Both the position numbers and the translations under genes were made by a program. The notes beneath the pieces are model-generated. The model searched no databases, was not told the origin of the DNA, and was given only the letters and a program-made list of their open reading frames with translations. From Rhodobacterales bacterium (GTDB taxonomy: Bacteria; Pseudomonadota; Alphaproteobacteria; Rhodobacterales; Rhodobacteraceae), in the NCBI GenBank assembly GCA_013298485.1, contig JAAFHS010000038.1:1-11101 (forward strand): a DNA stretch of 11,101 nucleotides, written 5' to 3'. This document shows positions 1 to 7,051 of the stretch, piece by piece. Each line of letters opens with the position of its first letter. Position 1 is the first letter of the stretch.

Positions 1-3
1 CCC

Positions 4-12
4 TGTGGATAA
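4..12 (+). promoter_or_regulatory. Perfect DnaA box TGTGGATAA
   Basis: TGTGGATAA is the exact complement of the strong DnaA box TTATCCACA. It sits three bases from the window edge, so any further boxes to the left cannot be seen. It is followed by a strongly A/T-rich stretch (16-50), which contrasts with the GC-rich surroundings. Only one perfect box is present on this side, so a full chromosomal origin is not demonstrated. Confidence 0.65.
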
Positions 13-48
13 CTTAGCAAGTGTTTGATATACAATATAATTACATGT

Positions 49-68
49 AAATTGACAGCCGTCAATTT
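49..68. promoter_or_regulatory. 20-bp palindrome with TTGAC-N4-GTCAA core (FNR/FixK-like)
   Basis: AAATTGACAGCCGTCAATTT has 8-bp perfect arms around AGCC. The core TTGAC-N4-GTCAA fits the FixK/FNR-family consensus (TTGAY-N4-RTCAA), the site type bound by FnrL in Rhodobacterales. On the minus strand TTGACG could also serve as a -35 box for transcription running left out of the window. Even the non-palindromic centre is identical in the second copy at 6996-7015. A weak terminator hairpin for the tRNA is another option, but the stem is A/T-rich and the following sequence is not a clean T tract. Confidence 0.6.
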
Positions 69-103
69 CCGTCGATCCGGGCACTTTTCGGGCAGGTGGA
101 AGG

Positions 104-179
104 TGGTGCCGCTGAAGAGACTCGAACTCCCGACCCCATCATTACGAATGACGTGCTCTACCAACTGAGCTACAGCGGC
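104..179 (-). tRNA. tRNA-Thr (anticodon CGT)
   Basis: The minus strand folds into a complete cloverleaf of 76 nt with an encoded CCA. The acceptor stem is GCCGCTG/CAGCGGC, the D arm begins GCTC, and the anticodon stem is CGTCA/TGATG around the loop TTCGTAA. The T loop is TTCGAGT and the discriminator base is A. The loop places CGT at positions 34-36, reading the threonine codon ACG. The gene starts 50 nt after the end of hemY in the same direction. The spacer between them contains a small perfect inverted repeat (GTGCT-GAT-AGCAC, 189-201). It probably has its own promoter, but I see no convincing -35/-10 pair. Confidence 0.97.
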
Positions 180-229
180 CTTCCGGGCGTGCTGATAGCA
201 CCCCTTCCACCGCAAAGGTAGCCCTAATT

Positions 230-1678
230 TCAGCTTCGTGGCACGGGCTCGGCGTCGATGAAATCCTCCTCCGGCGGGCGTTCCACCGGCCCCGGTTTCG
301 GCCCCCCCAGGATCAGCGGCAGCAGTTCAGAACCCGTTGCACTCGGCCCCGCCCCCTCAGCCGGTTCACGCCAGGACAGCGTGTCGAACCCACCGCAGTT
401 TTCGCAGATCGGGGCCCATTGCACATGGATCGCCTGGCATTTGTCGCAGCACCACTGCGGCCCGCGCGATGCGGTCACAGCCTTGGCCAGCCAGCCGCGC
501 ACGACCGCCTCATCCGACCCCTCCCCCCGCTCAATCGCCGCCATCAGCGCCAATGACCGCCCCGTCGGATGCCGCGTGGCCGTATCACCCAGCGCCCGGC
601 GCGCTTCGGGAAAATCCTCGGCCGCGATGTTCAACTCTGCCATCAGCATCCGGCTTTCATCATGGTCCGGCCAGGCCGAGATCAGATCGCGGAACCGTTT
701 CACCCGGCCCGTCGCGGATTCCTCAGGTTCGATTTCGGCAAAGGCGGCGGCAAGGTCGGGGTGCGGCTGGGCGGTCCAGGCTTTTTTCAGGATGCGGATG
801 GCACTTTTCTTTTCATCCTTCGCAATCATCGACCGCGCCGCCATCGCCGCCGCCGGGATCAGGTCGGGCGACAGTTTATTCGCCTCGATCGCGGCCTCAC
901 GCGCATCGATGCTGGCCGCATCGTCCATCACCGTCCGCGCCTCCTGCAGCGCCAGCACGGCGTCACGGCGGCGGTACACCTCTTTCGGCAGGGCACCGGC
1001 CTTCAGCTTGGCCCCCAGCGTGATGCGCGCGCCCTTCCAATCGGCCTGTTCCGATTGCAGCTTCAGCAGCAGATCCTGTGTCTCGGCGTGTTTGGGCTTC
1101 AGCGCAAAAGCCTTCTCTGCCAGCTTCAGCGCCATATCCGTGTCGCCCTCGGCCAGCTTTTGTGCAAGCAGGCCCCGCACACCCACGAACCGCGATGCAG
1201 GGTCCGCCAGCAGCGCCTTGTAGGCCTCTGTTGCACGCCGGGTATCACCCGCCGCATGGGCCGCTTGCGCCACCAGCAATGTGGTCAACCCCGGCCGGTC
1301 CAGATATTTCTCGGCCTTCTGCGCACGCGCCAGCGCCACGCGCCCCTCGCCCGAGGCAATTGCCATCATCGCCTGTTCCGCCGCCTGATAGCCTTTGCGT
1401 TCGCGGTTGCGGTCGAAATAGCGCGAAATCGCCGTCTCGTCCCCGTTCAGAAACCGCAGCACCGCCACCAGCAGCCCGATGGCCTTCATCAATAACCAGA
1501 CGAGTACGAGCAAGATCAGGATGCCGATCATCGCCTGCAACGGGCCAAGCGTGAATTCCTGCCCGCCAACGGCGATACGCGCGCCGCCGCCGGTATCCAG
1601 CAGAACACCAGCCCCGATGGTCAGTCCGGCAATGGCCACGACGAACAAAGCAACTTTCAGGAATGACCAGATCATCAT
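230..1678 (-). CDS. hemY: HemY-family inner-membrane TPR protein with C-terminal zinc-ribbon-like motif
   Basis: This encodes 482 residues. Two membrane helices near the N-terminus (about 5-27 and 46-67) are followed by the HemY_N region (the NGDE / YFDRNRERKGYQAAEQAMMA segment) and a long alanine-rich TPR-like alpha-helical body. Near the end are paired CxxC knuckles, C411-x2-C414 and C425-x2-C428, within WCCDKC...CENCGGFDTLSW, as expected for a small zinc ribbon. HemY proteins are linked to late tetrapyrrole metabolism by operon position, but no enzymatic activity is established. This is not the protoporphyrinogen oxidase that is also called HemY. The start at 1678 is chosen because its ATGA overlaps the TGA stop of mic60 by 4 bp, giving translational coupling; ATG at 1675 is possible. 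Longer upstream starts would run into mic60 and are not needed. It is the last gene of the hemD-mic60-hemY operon. Confidence 0.9.
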   Translation of the reverse strand: MMIWSFLKVALFVVAIAGLTIGAGVLLDTGGGARIAVGGQEFTLGPLQAMIGILILLVLVWLLMKAIGLLVAVLRFLNGDETAISRYFDRNRERKGYQAAEQAMMAIASGEGRVALARAQKAEKYLDRPGLTTLLVAQAAHAAGDTRRATEAYKALLADPASRFVGVRGLLAQKLAEGDTDMALKLAEKAFALKPKHAETQDLLLKLQSEQADWKGARITLGAKLKAGALPKEVYRRRDAVLALQEARTVMDDAASIDAREAAIEANKLSPDLIPAAAMAARSMIAKDEKKSAIRILKKAWTAQPHPDLAAAFAEIEPEESATGRVKRFRDLISAWPDHDESRMLMAELNIAAEDFPEARRALGDTATRHPTGRSLALMAAIERGEGSDEAVVRGWLAKAVTASRGPQWCCDKCQAIHVQWAPICENCGGFDTLSWREPAEGAGPSATGSELLPLILGGPKPGPVERPPEEDFIDAEPVPRS

Positions 1679-2790
1679 TCGCCCCCGACCGCCGCACGCA
1701 GATCTTGCAAGGCGGCACGCCCCTGCAAATGCAGCTGCGCACTTTTTATCCAGTCGGAAAATGCGGCCTGCCCTTCGGCGGGCATTGCGGCCAGTTCGGT
1801 CAGGCAATCGGCCAGCCGCCCTTCCATCAGGGCCGCCTCGGCGCGCGACAGGATCGCATCGGGATCATCACCTTCGCGCGGCGTCAGGGATCGCGCCCCG
1901 GTCTGCGTGCGCAGAAAACGCGTGATGCGCTCGGACCAACCGTCCCCCATGTCCGCGCGTAAGGATGCATCCAGGGCCGCGCGGGCGACATCGGGAAAGC
2001 CCGCCTGCAGATCAGTAACCGATGGCAGGCCGCCTGCGGCATTCTCGGCCAGGACTGCCGGTATCACAGCAGGATCAAAGGCTGACAGGGCAGATGCAAA
2101 GGGTCCGCCACCCTCCAGCGCCACGTCAATCTGGCGCAGGGCGGCGCGTTGTTCGGCGCGGGCGGCATCCACCTCGGCTGCCGCCCTGACATCGGCCGCC
2201 TGTTGCTCGGCCGCGGCTACACGCGCCGCAGCGGCTTCGGTTGCAGCCTCGATATCAGTGGTGGACCCCGCATTTTCACGCAGAGCCGCCACCTCGGCCT
2301 GCAGGGCGGCCAAGGTGGCTGCCTGTGCGGCAAGGGCAGCGGGCGATGCGCCCGATCCATCCACAGGCAATGCCTCGATCGCCTTCAGACGGTCCTCGAT
2401 GGCGTTCATCCGGGCCATAAGCGCGGCGTCATCAAAAGGGGCCGGGATCGCCGCCTCTAGCGCCGCCAGTCTTTCGGGCAGGTCCGGGTCGGCAGCGGGG
2501 CGCGCCGAAACAGCCTCCAGTTCGATGCCAAGGCGGGCAACTTCCGCCTGTTGCGTCGCGATCAGCGTCGCCTGTTCGGCAATTGTTGCCTCCATCGCGT
2601 CCGTGCCCTGCAATGGCCAGCCGCCCGGCACAACCTGCGCCAGACCAAAGCCGAAAAGGGCCGCCAGTGCGCCACCAATGGCCGCCGGAACGCCTGAGCG
2701 GCGCACAGGCGGCGGGATGGGTGCCGCCGCGGGCGCAAGGGCGGCAGGCTCCAGCATCAGCACGTCCTTGTCGGTATCGGGATCGGCCAT
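1675..2790 (-). CDS. Mitofilin/Mic60-like inner-membrane protein (COG4223 type)
   Basis: This encodes 371 residues. A short acidic, proline-rich cytoplasmic N-terminus (1-31) leads into one membrane helix (about 33-54, ending before VVPGGWPL). A long alanine/glutamate-rich coiled coil follows (roughly 64-240), with repeated A-A-E-A-A-A type heptads. The C-terminal domain (about 300-371) contains LADCLTELAAMPAEGQAAFS followed by a DWIKSAQLHLQGR segment, resembling the mitofilin signature. Alphaproteobacterial Mic60 homologues are known to sit beside haem synthesis genes, and their mitochondrial relatives form crista junctions. A role in bending or tethering the inner membrane to the envelope is therefore likely. 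The start at 2790 has AAGGA seven bases upstream; the longer reading from 2844 lacks such a site. It lies 60 bp after hemD and overlaps hemY by 4 bp. Confidence 0.88.
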   Translation of the reverse strand: MADPDTDKDVLMLEPAALAPAAAPIPPPVRRSGVPAAIGGALAALFGFGLAQVVPGGWPLQGTDAMEATIAEQATLIATQQAEVARLGIELEAVSARPAADPDLPERLAALEAAIPAPFDDAALMARMNAIEDRLKAIEALPVDGSGASPAALAAQAATLAALQAEVAALRENAGSTTDIEAATEAAAARVAAAEQQAADVRAAAEVDAARAEQRAALRQIDVALEGGGPFASALSAFDPAVIPAVLAENAAGGLPSVTDLQAGFPDVARAALDASLRADMGDGWSERITRFLRTQTGARSLTPREGDDPDAILSRAEAALMEGRLADCLTELAAMPAEGQAAFSDWIKSAQLHLQGRAALQDLRAAVGGE

Positions 2791-2850
2791 TGCGGTATCC
2801 TTGCCATGAGTCTGTCGCCCCGCCACCCTAACCCCCGGTCGCAAAGGGGT

Positions 2851-3576
2851 TCAAGCAGATGCAGGCTGCATCAGCCATTCCTTGACGGCGGCAATCATCG
2901 CATCGCCCGTGGGTTTTTGGGCAATGCTGACCCGCGCCGAAAGCGCGGGATCAACGGCATCGGCCACTGCACGGCTCATCGCGACAATGCGCAGCGGGGC
3001 CAAGGGTTCCGCCATTTGCGCGAATAACCGGGCAGACCGGGGTGAAAACAACGGCACGATCACCGGGGCCACACCGCGCAGGATGCGCCGCGCGGTTACG
3101 GTCAACGGGCAAGGCTGCTGATCGTACACAATGGCGGTTTCGGCGGGCAGGCCCGCGGCCGTCAGGCGCGGGGCGATATCGCCACGGGCATCACGCCCGC
3201 GCAGATGCAACAGCGGACCCGCAGGCGCCTGCGCTTTGATCCGCGCGATCAGCGCCTCTGCATCACCATCTGCCGAGACGGTCTGCATCCCAAGGGCATG
3301 CGCCGCCCGTGCCGTCCGATCCCCCACGCAATAGGCCAGGGGTGCGATCCGCGCAGATTGCGCCGCATAGGCCTGCACCCCGGTTTCCGATGTAAAGATC
3401 AGCGCGGCCACCGGAATGGTCGGCACAGCATCCGGCATCAGCACGGGACTCATCAGGGGCGAGATCGTGATCTGCAGGGAAAACGGCACCGCCGCGCGCA
3501 AATCCCGCGCGAACCGCTGGCTTTGCGCGGCAGGCCGGGTCAGCAGGATGCGGGGCGCGTGGGATTGTGGGGCCAT
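2851..3576 (-). CDS. hemD: Uroporphyrinogen-III synthase
   Basis: This encodes 241 residues, a normal length for HemD. The enzyme closes and inverts ring D of hydroxymethylbilane to make uroporphyrinogen III, the branch point to haem, sirohaem, cobalamin and bacteriochlorophyll. Visible family features are the N-terminal ILLTRPAAQSQRFARDL block, ALIFTSETGVQAYAA (the 'lvFTSxxgVxa' motif), YCVGDRTARAAHALG (the conserved 'vGxxTa' segment), LLHLRGRDARGDIAPRL, and the C-terminal PTGDAMIAAVKEWL. Sequence identity in this family is always low, so the call rests on these blocks plus the hemY/mic60 context. The ATG at 3576 is the only in-frame ATG before a stop codon upstream, but no good Shine-Dalgarno sequence precedes it. 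hemC is not in the window. The gene is divergent from tsaD. Confidence 0.9.
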   Translation of the reverse strand: MAPQSHAPRILLTRPAAQSQRFARDLRAAVPFSLQITISPLMSPVLMPDAVPTIPVAALIFTSETGVQAYAAQSARIAPLAYCVGDRTARAAHALGMQTVSADGDAEALIARIKAQAPAGPLLHLRGRDARGDIAPRLTAAGLPAETAIVYDQQPCPLTVTARRILRGVAPVIVPLFSPRSARLFAQMAEPLAPLRIVAMSRAVADAVDPALSARVSIAQKPTGDAMIAAVKEWLMQPASA

Positions 3577-3622
3577 GTCACAGGTGTTACCTGCGGGTCA
3601 GGTTTCTGGCAACCGGCAGGCA

Positions 3623-4720
3623 ATGGAACACACCCTGACCATCCTGGGCATTGAAAGCAGCTGCGACGATACGGCAGCGGCGGTCGTGCGCCATGCCCTC
3701 GGCCCGGGGCCGACGATCCTGTCATCCATCGTCGAAGGGCAGACGCAGTTGCACGCGCGCTTTGGTGGCGTCGTGCCGGAAATTGCCGCGCGCGCGCATG
3801 CCGAACGCCTGGATCACTGCGTCGAGGCGGCATTGCAGCAGGCGGGGGTCTCCCTGCGCGATCTTGACGGCATCGCCGTGACGGCAGGACCGGGCCTGAT
3901 CGGCGGCGTGATGTCGGGCGTCATGCTGGCGCGGGGGTTGGGGGCGGCCACGGGACTGCCCGTGATCGGCATCAACCACCTGGCGGGTCATGCGCTGACG
4001 CCGCGCCTGACCGATGGGTTGGCGTTTCCCTATCTGATGCTGCTCGTCTCAGGCGGGCATTGCCAGTTCCTGATTGCGCAGGACGCCGTGACCTTTCATC
4101 GGCTTGGCGGCACAATCGACGATGCCCCGGGTGAGGCGTTCGACAAGGTGGCAAAGCTGCTGGGCCTGCCGCAACCGGGCGGGCCACAAGTGGAACAGGC
4201 GGCACTGGGCGGCAACCCCCGCCGCTTTGCCCTGCCCCGTCCGCTGCTGGACCGCGCGGGGTGCGATCTGTCATTTTCGGGGCTGAAGACGGCCGTTCTG
4301 CGCACACGGGATGCCTTGATTGCCGAAAAGGGCGGGATCACCGTGCAGGACCGCGCCGATCTGTGCGCAAGCTTTCAGGCCGCCGTGACCGATGTGCTGA
4401 CAGAAAAGACCCGGCGCGCGATTGCCGTCTATCTTGATGCGGGTCCGGCGGTGCCTGCCTTTGCCGTGGCGGGCGGGGTTGCGGCGAACGGCGTGATCCG
4501 GGCTGCGCTGCAGGACATGTGCGCCGCCGCGGGCGTCAGCTTTGCTGCGCCGCCGCTGGCACTGTGTACCGACAATGCCGCGATGATCGCCTGGGCCGGA
4601 ATCGAGCGGATGCGCGTGGGTGCCATTGACCCTGCCGATCTGGCTCCACGCCCGCGCTGGCCGTTGGATGCCGCACAGGCGGGCATGCTGGGCAGCGGCA
4701 AGAAAGGGGCGAAAGCATGA
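3623..4720 (+). CDS. tsaD: tRNA N6-threonylcarbamoyladenosine (t6A37) synthase subunit TsaD
   Basis: This encodes 365 residues, full length for the Kae1/Qri7/TsaD family. With TsaB, TsaE and TsaC-made threonylcarbamoyl-AMP, TsaD transfers the threonylcarbamoyl group to A37 of ANN-decoding tRNAs. Diagnostic blocks are LTILGIESSCDDTAAAVV (5-22), TAGPGLIGGVMSGVMLARGL (87-106), NHLAGHAL with metal ligands H119 and H123, LLVSGGHCQ (140-148), DDAPGEAFDKVAKLLGLPQP (166-185), and CTDNAAMIAWAG with the late metal ligand D317. The start at 3623 is chosen because family members begin a few residues before LTILGIESSCDDT. It has only an AGG very close upstream, so ATG 3575 (MSQVLPAG...) or GTG 3584 remain possible. 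It is the first gene of the operon, and its stop overlaps gpsA by 4 bp (ATGA). Confidence 0.96.
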   Translation: MEHTLTILGIESSCDDTAAAVVRHALGPGPTILSSIVEGQTQLHARFGGVVPEIAARAHAERLDHCVEAALQQAGVSLRDLDGIAVTAGPGLIGGVMSGVMLARGLGAATGLPVIGINHLAGHALTPRLTDGLAFPYLMLLVSGGHCQFLIAQDAVTFHRLGGTIDDAPGEAFDKVAKLLGLPQPGGPQVEQAALGGNPRRFALPRPLLDRAGCDLSFSGLKTAVLRTRDALIAEKGGITVQDRADLCASFQAAVTDVLTEKTRRAIAVYLDAGPAVPAFAVAGGVAANGVIRAALQDMCAAAGVSFAAPPLALCTDNAAMIAWAGIERMRVGAIDPADLAPRPRWPLDAAQAGMLGSGKKGAKA

Positions 4721-5679
4721 TCGGCATCATCGGTGCCGGGGCGTTTGGGACCGCACTCGCCGTGGCCTTTGCGCAGGGCGGGCATGCCGTGCGGCTGTGG
4801 GCGCGCGATGCGGTGCGGGCCAAAGAGATACAGGCGACACGGCGCAGCATCGGTCCCCTGCCCGGCATCGCGCTGCCCGACGCGATCACGGTCACCGCCG
4901 ATCTGGCGGCGCTGCCCGGTGCCGATGCGATCCTGCTTTGCCTGCCGATGCAGCAATTGCGCGGATTTCTGATGGTCAACGGCGCCATATTGGAGGGGCA
5001 CGCGCTGGTGGCCTGCTGCAAGGGGGTTGATCTGACGACGCTGCAAGGCCCCACCGCCGAAATCAGCGCGGCCTGCCCCGCCGCGACGCCCGCGATCCTG
5101 ACTGGCCCCAGCTTTGCCGCCGATATCGCGGGCGGGCTGCCCACGGCCCTGACGCTGGCCTGTGCGGATGAGAGGGCGGGTATCGCCCTGCAGGCCCTGC
5201 TGACTGCGCCTAATCTGCGGCTTTACCGGAATACTGATGTGATCGGGGCCGAACTGGGCGGCGCGGTCAAGAACGTGATCGCCATCGCCTGCGGTGCGAC
5301 AATCGGGCAAGGCATGGGCGAAAGTGCGCGCGCCGCACTGATGACACGCGGGTTTGCCGAAATGCAGCGCCTTGCCCTGCGGCTGGGGGCGGCACCCGAG
5401 ACGCTGATGGGGCTATCGGGGCTGGGCGACATGGTGCTGACCTGCACGTCGGACCAGTCGCGCAACTATCGCTATGGGTTGGCCCTTGGGCGCGGCGATC
5501 CGTTTGATCCCGCGATCACTGTCGAAGGTGTGGCCACGGCGGGGGCGGTCGCGCAACTGGCACGGCGGCTTGATCTTGACATGCCGATCACGACAATGCT
5601 GGCTGCGATCACCCAAGGGCAGCGTCCTGTGGCCGACGCATTGGCCCAGCTTTTTGCCCGCCCCCTGAAGCAGGAATGA
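4717..5679 (+). CDS. gpsA: NAD(P)-dependent sn-glycerol-3-phosphate dehydrogenase GpsA
   Basis: This encodes 320 residues. The cytosolic enzyme reduces dihydroxyacetone phosphate to sn-glycerol-3-phosphate, the backbone for all phospholipids. The Rossmann dinucleotide motif GAGAFGTALA spans 6-15. Further conserved blocks are CCKGVD with K102, LTGPSFAADIA (128-138), and the catalytic AVKNVIAIACG with K185. These are followed by GLSGLGDMVLTCTS (232-245) and SRNYRYG (248-254), which contacts substrate and cofactor. The start codon lies inside the tsaD stop (ATGA), so the two are very probably translationally coupled. The next gene begins 4 bp after the stop. Confidence 0.96.
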   Translation: MIGIIGAGAFGTALAVAFAQGGHAVRLWARDAVRAKEIQATRRSIGPLPGIALPDAITVTADLAALPGADAILLCLPMQQLRGFLMVNGAILEGHALVACCKGVDLTTLQGPTAEISAACPAATPAILTGPSFAADIAGGLPTALTLACADERAGIALQALLTAPNLRLYRNTDVIGAELGGAVKNVIAIACGATIGQGMGESARAALMTRGFAEMQRLALRLGAAPETLMGLSGLGDMVLTCTSDQSRNYRYGLALGRGDPFDPAITVEGVATAGAVAQLARRLDLDMPITTMLAAITQGQRPVADALAQLFARPLKQE

Positions 5680-5683
5680 AAAG

Positions 5684-5956
5684 ATGCGCGTCGCCCTGAT
5701 CTGCCAAGACAAACCCGGTGCGCTGCAGGTGCGGCTGGACAACCGCGCCGCCCATCTGGCTTATATTGCAGAGACCGGGATCGTTGATCTGGCGGGACCG
5801 TTCCTGAATGACGAGGGGCAGATGACGGGATCGATGATCGTGCTGAACGTGGACAACATGCAGCAGGCGCGTGACTGGGCGGCGCAGGATCCCTATGCGC
5901 TGGCAGGGCTGTTCGCATCAGTGACACTGACGGAATGGAGGCGTGCGGTGGGGTGA
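5684..5956 (+). CDS. YciI-like (YCII domain) protein
   Basis: This encodes 90 residues with a ferredoxin-like alpha/beta fold typical of the YCII family. Features are the N-terminal MRVALICQDKPG strand, RAAHLAYI with the family's conserved histidine (H24), GIVDLAGPF with an aspartate at 35, GSMIVLNVDN, and the C-terminal DPYALAGLFASVTLTEW. The His/Asp pair is proposed in the family to form a small active site, but substrates are unknown for most members. It sits 4 bp after gpsA, and its stop overlaps the EVE gene start by one base (TGATG). It is thus an integral part of this operon. It may detoxify or process a small metabolite, which is inference only. Confidence 0.88.
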   Translation: MRVALICQDKPGALQVRLDNRAAHLAYIAETGIVDLAGPFLNDEGQMTGSMIVLNVDNMQQARDWAAQDPYALAGLFASVTLTEWRRAVG

Positions 5957-6375
5957 TGGCATACTGGCTGTTCAAATCCGAACCCGACGTGTGGGGCTGG
6001 GATCATCAGGTCGCAAAGGGTGCGGCGGGCGAGGAATGGCACGGCGTGCGCAACTACCAGGCGCGCAACAACATGCGGGCGATGAAGCTGGGCGATTTGG
6101 GGTTCTTCTACCATTCCAACATCGGGAAAGAGGTGGTGGGGATTGTCGAGGTCAGCCGGACAAGCGCGCCCGACAGCACGACGGACGATCCGCGTTGGGA
6201 TTGCGTCCATATCCGCGCTGTGCGGCCCCTGGCGCGGCCCGTGACGCTGGAGACCTGCAAGATGGAACCGGGACTGGAGAACATGGCGCTGGTGCGCAGC
6301 ATGCGCCTGTCAGTGCAGCCGGTGACGGCCGAGGAATGGCGTATCGTCTGCCGGTTGGGCGGGGTGGCACCATAG
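5956..6375 (+). CDS. EVE-domain protein (THYN1-like, PUA-superfamily modified-base reader)
   Basis: This encodes 139 residues, essentially a stand-alone EVE domain. Hallmarks are MAYWLFKSEPDVWGW at the N-terminus, EWHGVRNYQARNNMRAMKLGD (the 'W.GVRNYqArNnmr.M..GD' core), GFFYHSNIGKEVVGIVEV, DPRWDCVHIRAVRPL, and the C-terminal LVRSMRLSVQPVTAEEW ('RlSVqpVt..EW'). EVE domains share the PUA fold and bind modified bases in nucleic acids; eukaryotic THYN1 is the closest relative by pattern. The start at 5956 matches the family N-terminus. The longer reading from 5935 would add seven non-conserved residues and overlap yciI further. The position after tsaD suggests a link to tRNA modification or its readout, which is inference. 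Confidence 0.93.
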   Translation: MAYWLFKSEPDVWGWDHQVAKGAAGEEWHGVRNYQARNNMRAMKLGDLGFFYHSNIGKEVVGIVEVSRTSAPDSTTDDPRWDCVHIRAVRPLARPVTLETCKMEPGLENMALVRSMRLSVQPVTAEEWRIVCRLGGVAP

Positions 6376-6394
6376 CAGAACGAGGGAGGGACAG

Positions 6395-6790
6395 ATGGAA
6401 TATCTGAACGTGATTGCCGCCGCCGTTGGCGCATTTGCCTTTGGTGCGGTCTGGTACATCGCGATGTCAAAGCCGTGGGTCAAGGCGGCGGGCATCGCGG
6501 TGGATGCGCAGGGGCGACCGCAGGGCAACAGCAGCCCGTTGCCGTTCGTGGTCGGGCTGGCGGCCATGCTGATCGTGGCGGGGACGATGCGGCATCTGTT
6601 CGCCTTTTCGGGTATCGACACGCTGGGTGAGGGGATCACCACCGGGGCAGGGATCGGTGCGTTTTTCATCAGCGCCTGGGTCGGGATGAACTATGCGTTT
6701 TCGATGCGGCCACTGGCGCTGTGGCTGATTGATACGGTCAATGCCGTGGTCGGATGCGCGATCATGGGCGCGATCCTGGTGCTGTTCTGA
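6395..6790 (+). CDS. DUF1761 family four-helix membrane protein
   Basis: This encodes 131 residues with four predicted membrane helices, at about 5-23, 49-70, 80-102 and 107-131. A short polar loop (GRPQGNSSP) lies between the first two. The opening LNVIAAAVGAFAFGAVWY, the following SKPW, and the later ISAWVGMNYAFSMRPLALWLID match the pattern of DUF1761 proteins. No biochemical function is known for the family. A strong Shine-Dalgarno sequence (GAGGGAGGG, 6382-6390) precedes the ATG. It lies 19 bp after the EVE gene and ends the operon before the hairpins at 6798-6863. Confidence 0.85.
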   Translation: MEYLNVIAAAVGAFAFGAVWYIAMSKPWVKAAGIAVDAQGRPQGNSSPLPFVVGLAAMLIVAGTMRHLFAFSGIDTLGEGITTGAGIGAFFISAWVGMNYAFSMRPLALWLIDTVNAVVGCAIMGAILVLF

Positions 6791-6797
6791 CATGAAA

Positions 6798-6830
6798 ATG
6801 GAGGGTTCCGACCCCATCAGAACCCTCCAT
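6798..6830 (+). terminator. Hairpin after DUF1761, probable operon terminator
   Basis: ATGGAGGGTTC at 6798-6808 pairs perfectly with GAACCCTCCAT at 6820-6830 around an 11-nt loop. It begins 7 nt after the DUF1761 stop codon. There is no T tract on the plus strand, so termination would be of the non-canonical type or the hairpin protects the mRNA 3' end. On the minus strand the stem is followed by TTTT, but no minus-strand gene ends here. A second, weaker stem (CACATGC/GCATGTG, 6837-6843 and 6857-6863) follows directly. Confidence 0.6.
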
Positions 6831-6995
6831 CCACCCCACATGCACCCCCTGGCTCGGCATGTGTAACTGAAAAGGGTCCGTGGCGTCCTGCCGCGTTGAG
6901 ATGGGTATAGCGGGAATCAGAGGCCTTGGGCAAATGGCAAGCGCGGACAAGTTGAATCGCATCTGTGACGAATGTGACGGAGCCAATCTGGCCGA

Positions 6996-7015
6996 AAATT
7001 GACGGCTGTCAATTT
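6996..7015. promoter_or_regulatory. 20-bp palindrome with TTGAC-N4-GTCAA core (second copy)
   Basis: AAATTGACGGCTGTCAATTT is the exact reverse complement of the palindrome at 49-68. The arms are perfect over 8 bp and the site fits the FnrL/FixK-type TTGAY-N4-RTCAA pattern. Its left half supplies TTGACG, and 17 nt further lies TTATTC, so a protein bound here would cover the -35 region of a possible plus-strand promoter. There is no recognisable gene directly downstream on the plus strand. Confidence 0.6.
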
Positions 7016-7051
7016 CCGACTTTATTCAATGAAATCAACGAAATTTAGAAG

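Larger units (their letters stand above)
2..68 (+). repeat. Composite element copy 1: DnaA box, A/T-rich spacer, 20-bp palindrome
   Basis: This 67-bp unit has three parts: CCTGTGGATAACTT at 2-15, an A/T-rich 33-nt spacer at 16-48, and the palindrome AAATTGACAGCCGTCAATTT at 49-68. The same unit occurs on the opposite strand at 6996-7062 with the end blocks identical, the spacer largely diverged, and the total length unchanged. It lies just downstream of the tRNA-Thr gene. The function is unknown. Possibilities are a DnaA-dependent regulatory or titration site, part of an origin-like region, a promoter controlled by an FNR/FixK-type protein, or a dispersed intergenic repeat. The repeat itself is directly visible; its role is inference. 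Confidence 0.8.

Noticed and set aside
1..70. Chromosomal origin of replication as a firm call
   Set aside because: Only one perfect DnaA box is visible on each side, without a box cluster, and dnaA, parAB or gidA are absent. The idea is kept as a hypothesis in the findings.
258..1495. Several plus-strand frames of 228-321 codons opposite hemY
   Set aside because: They are shadows of the hemY coding sequence with serine/arginine/proline-rich low-complexity translations and no start signals.
4429..5310. 293-codon minus-strand frame
   Set aside because: It spans the tsaD/gpsA junction in antisense. Both of those are clearly real, and the translation is glycine/arginine-rich without motifs.
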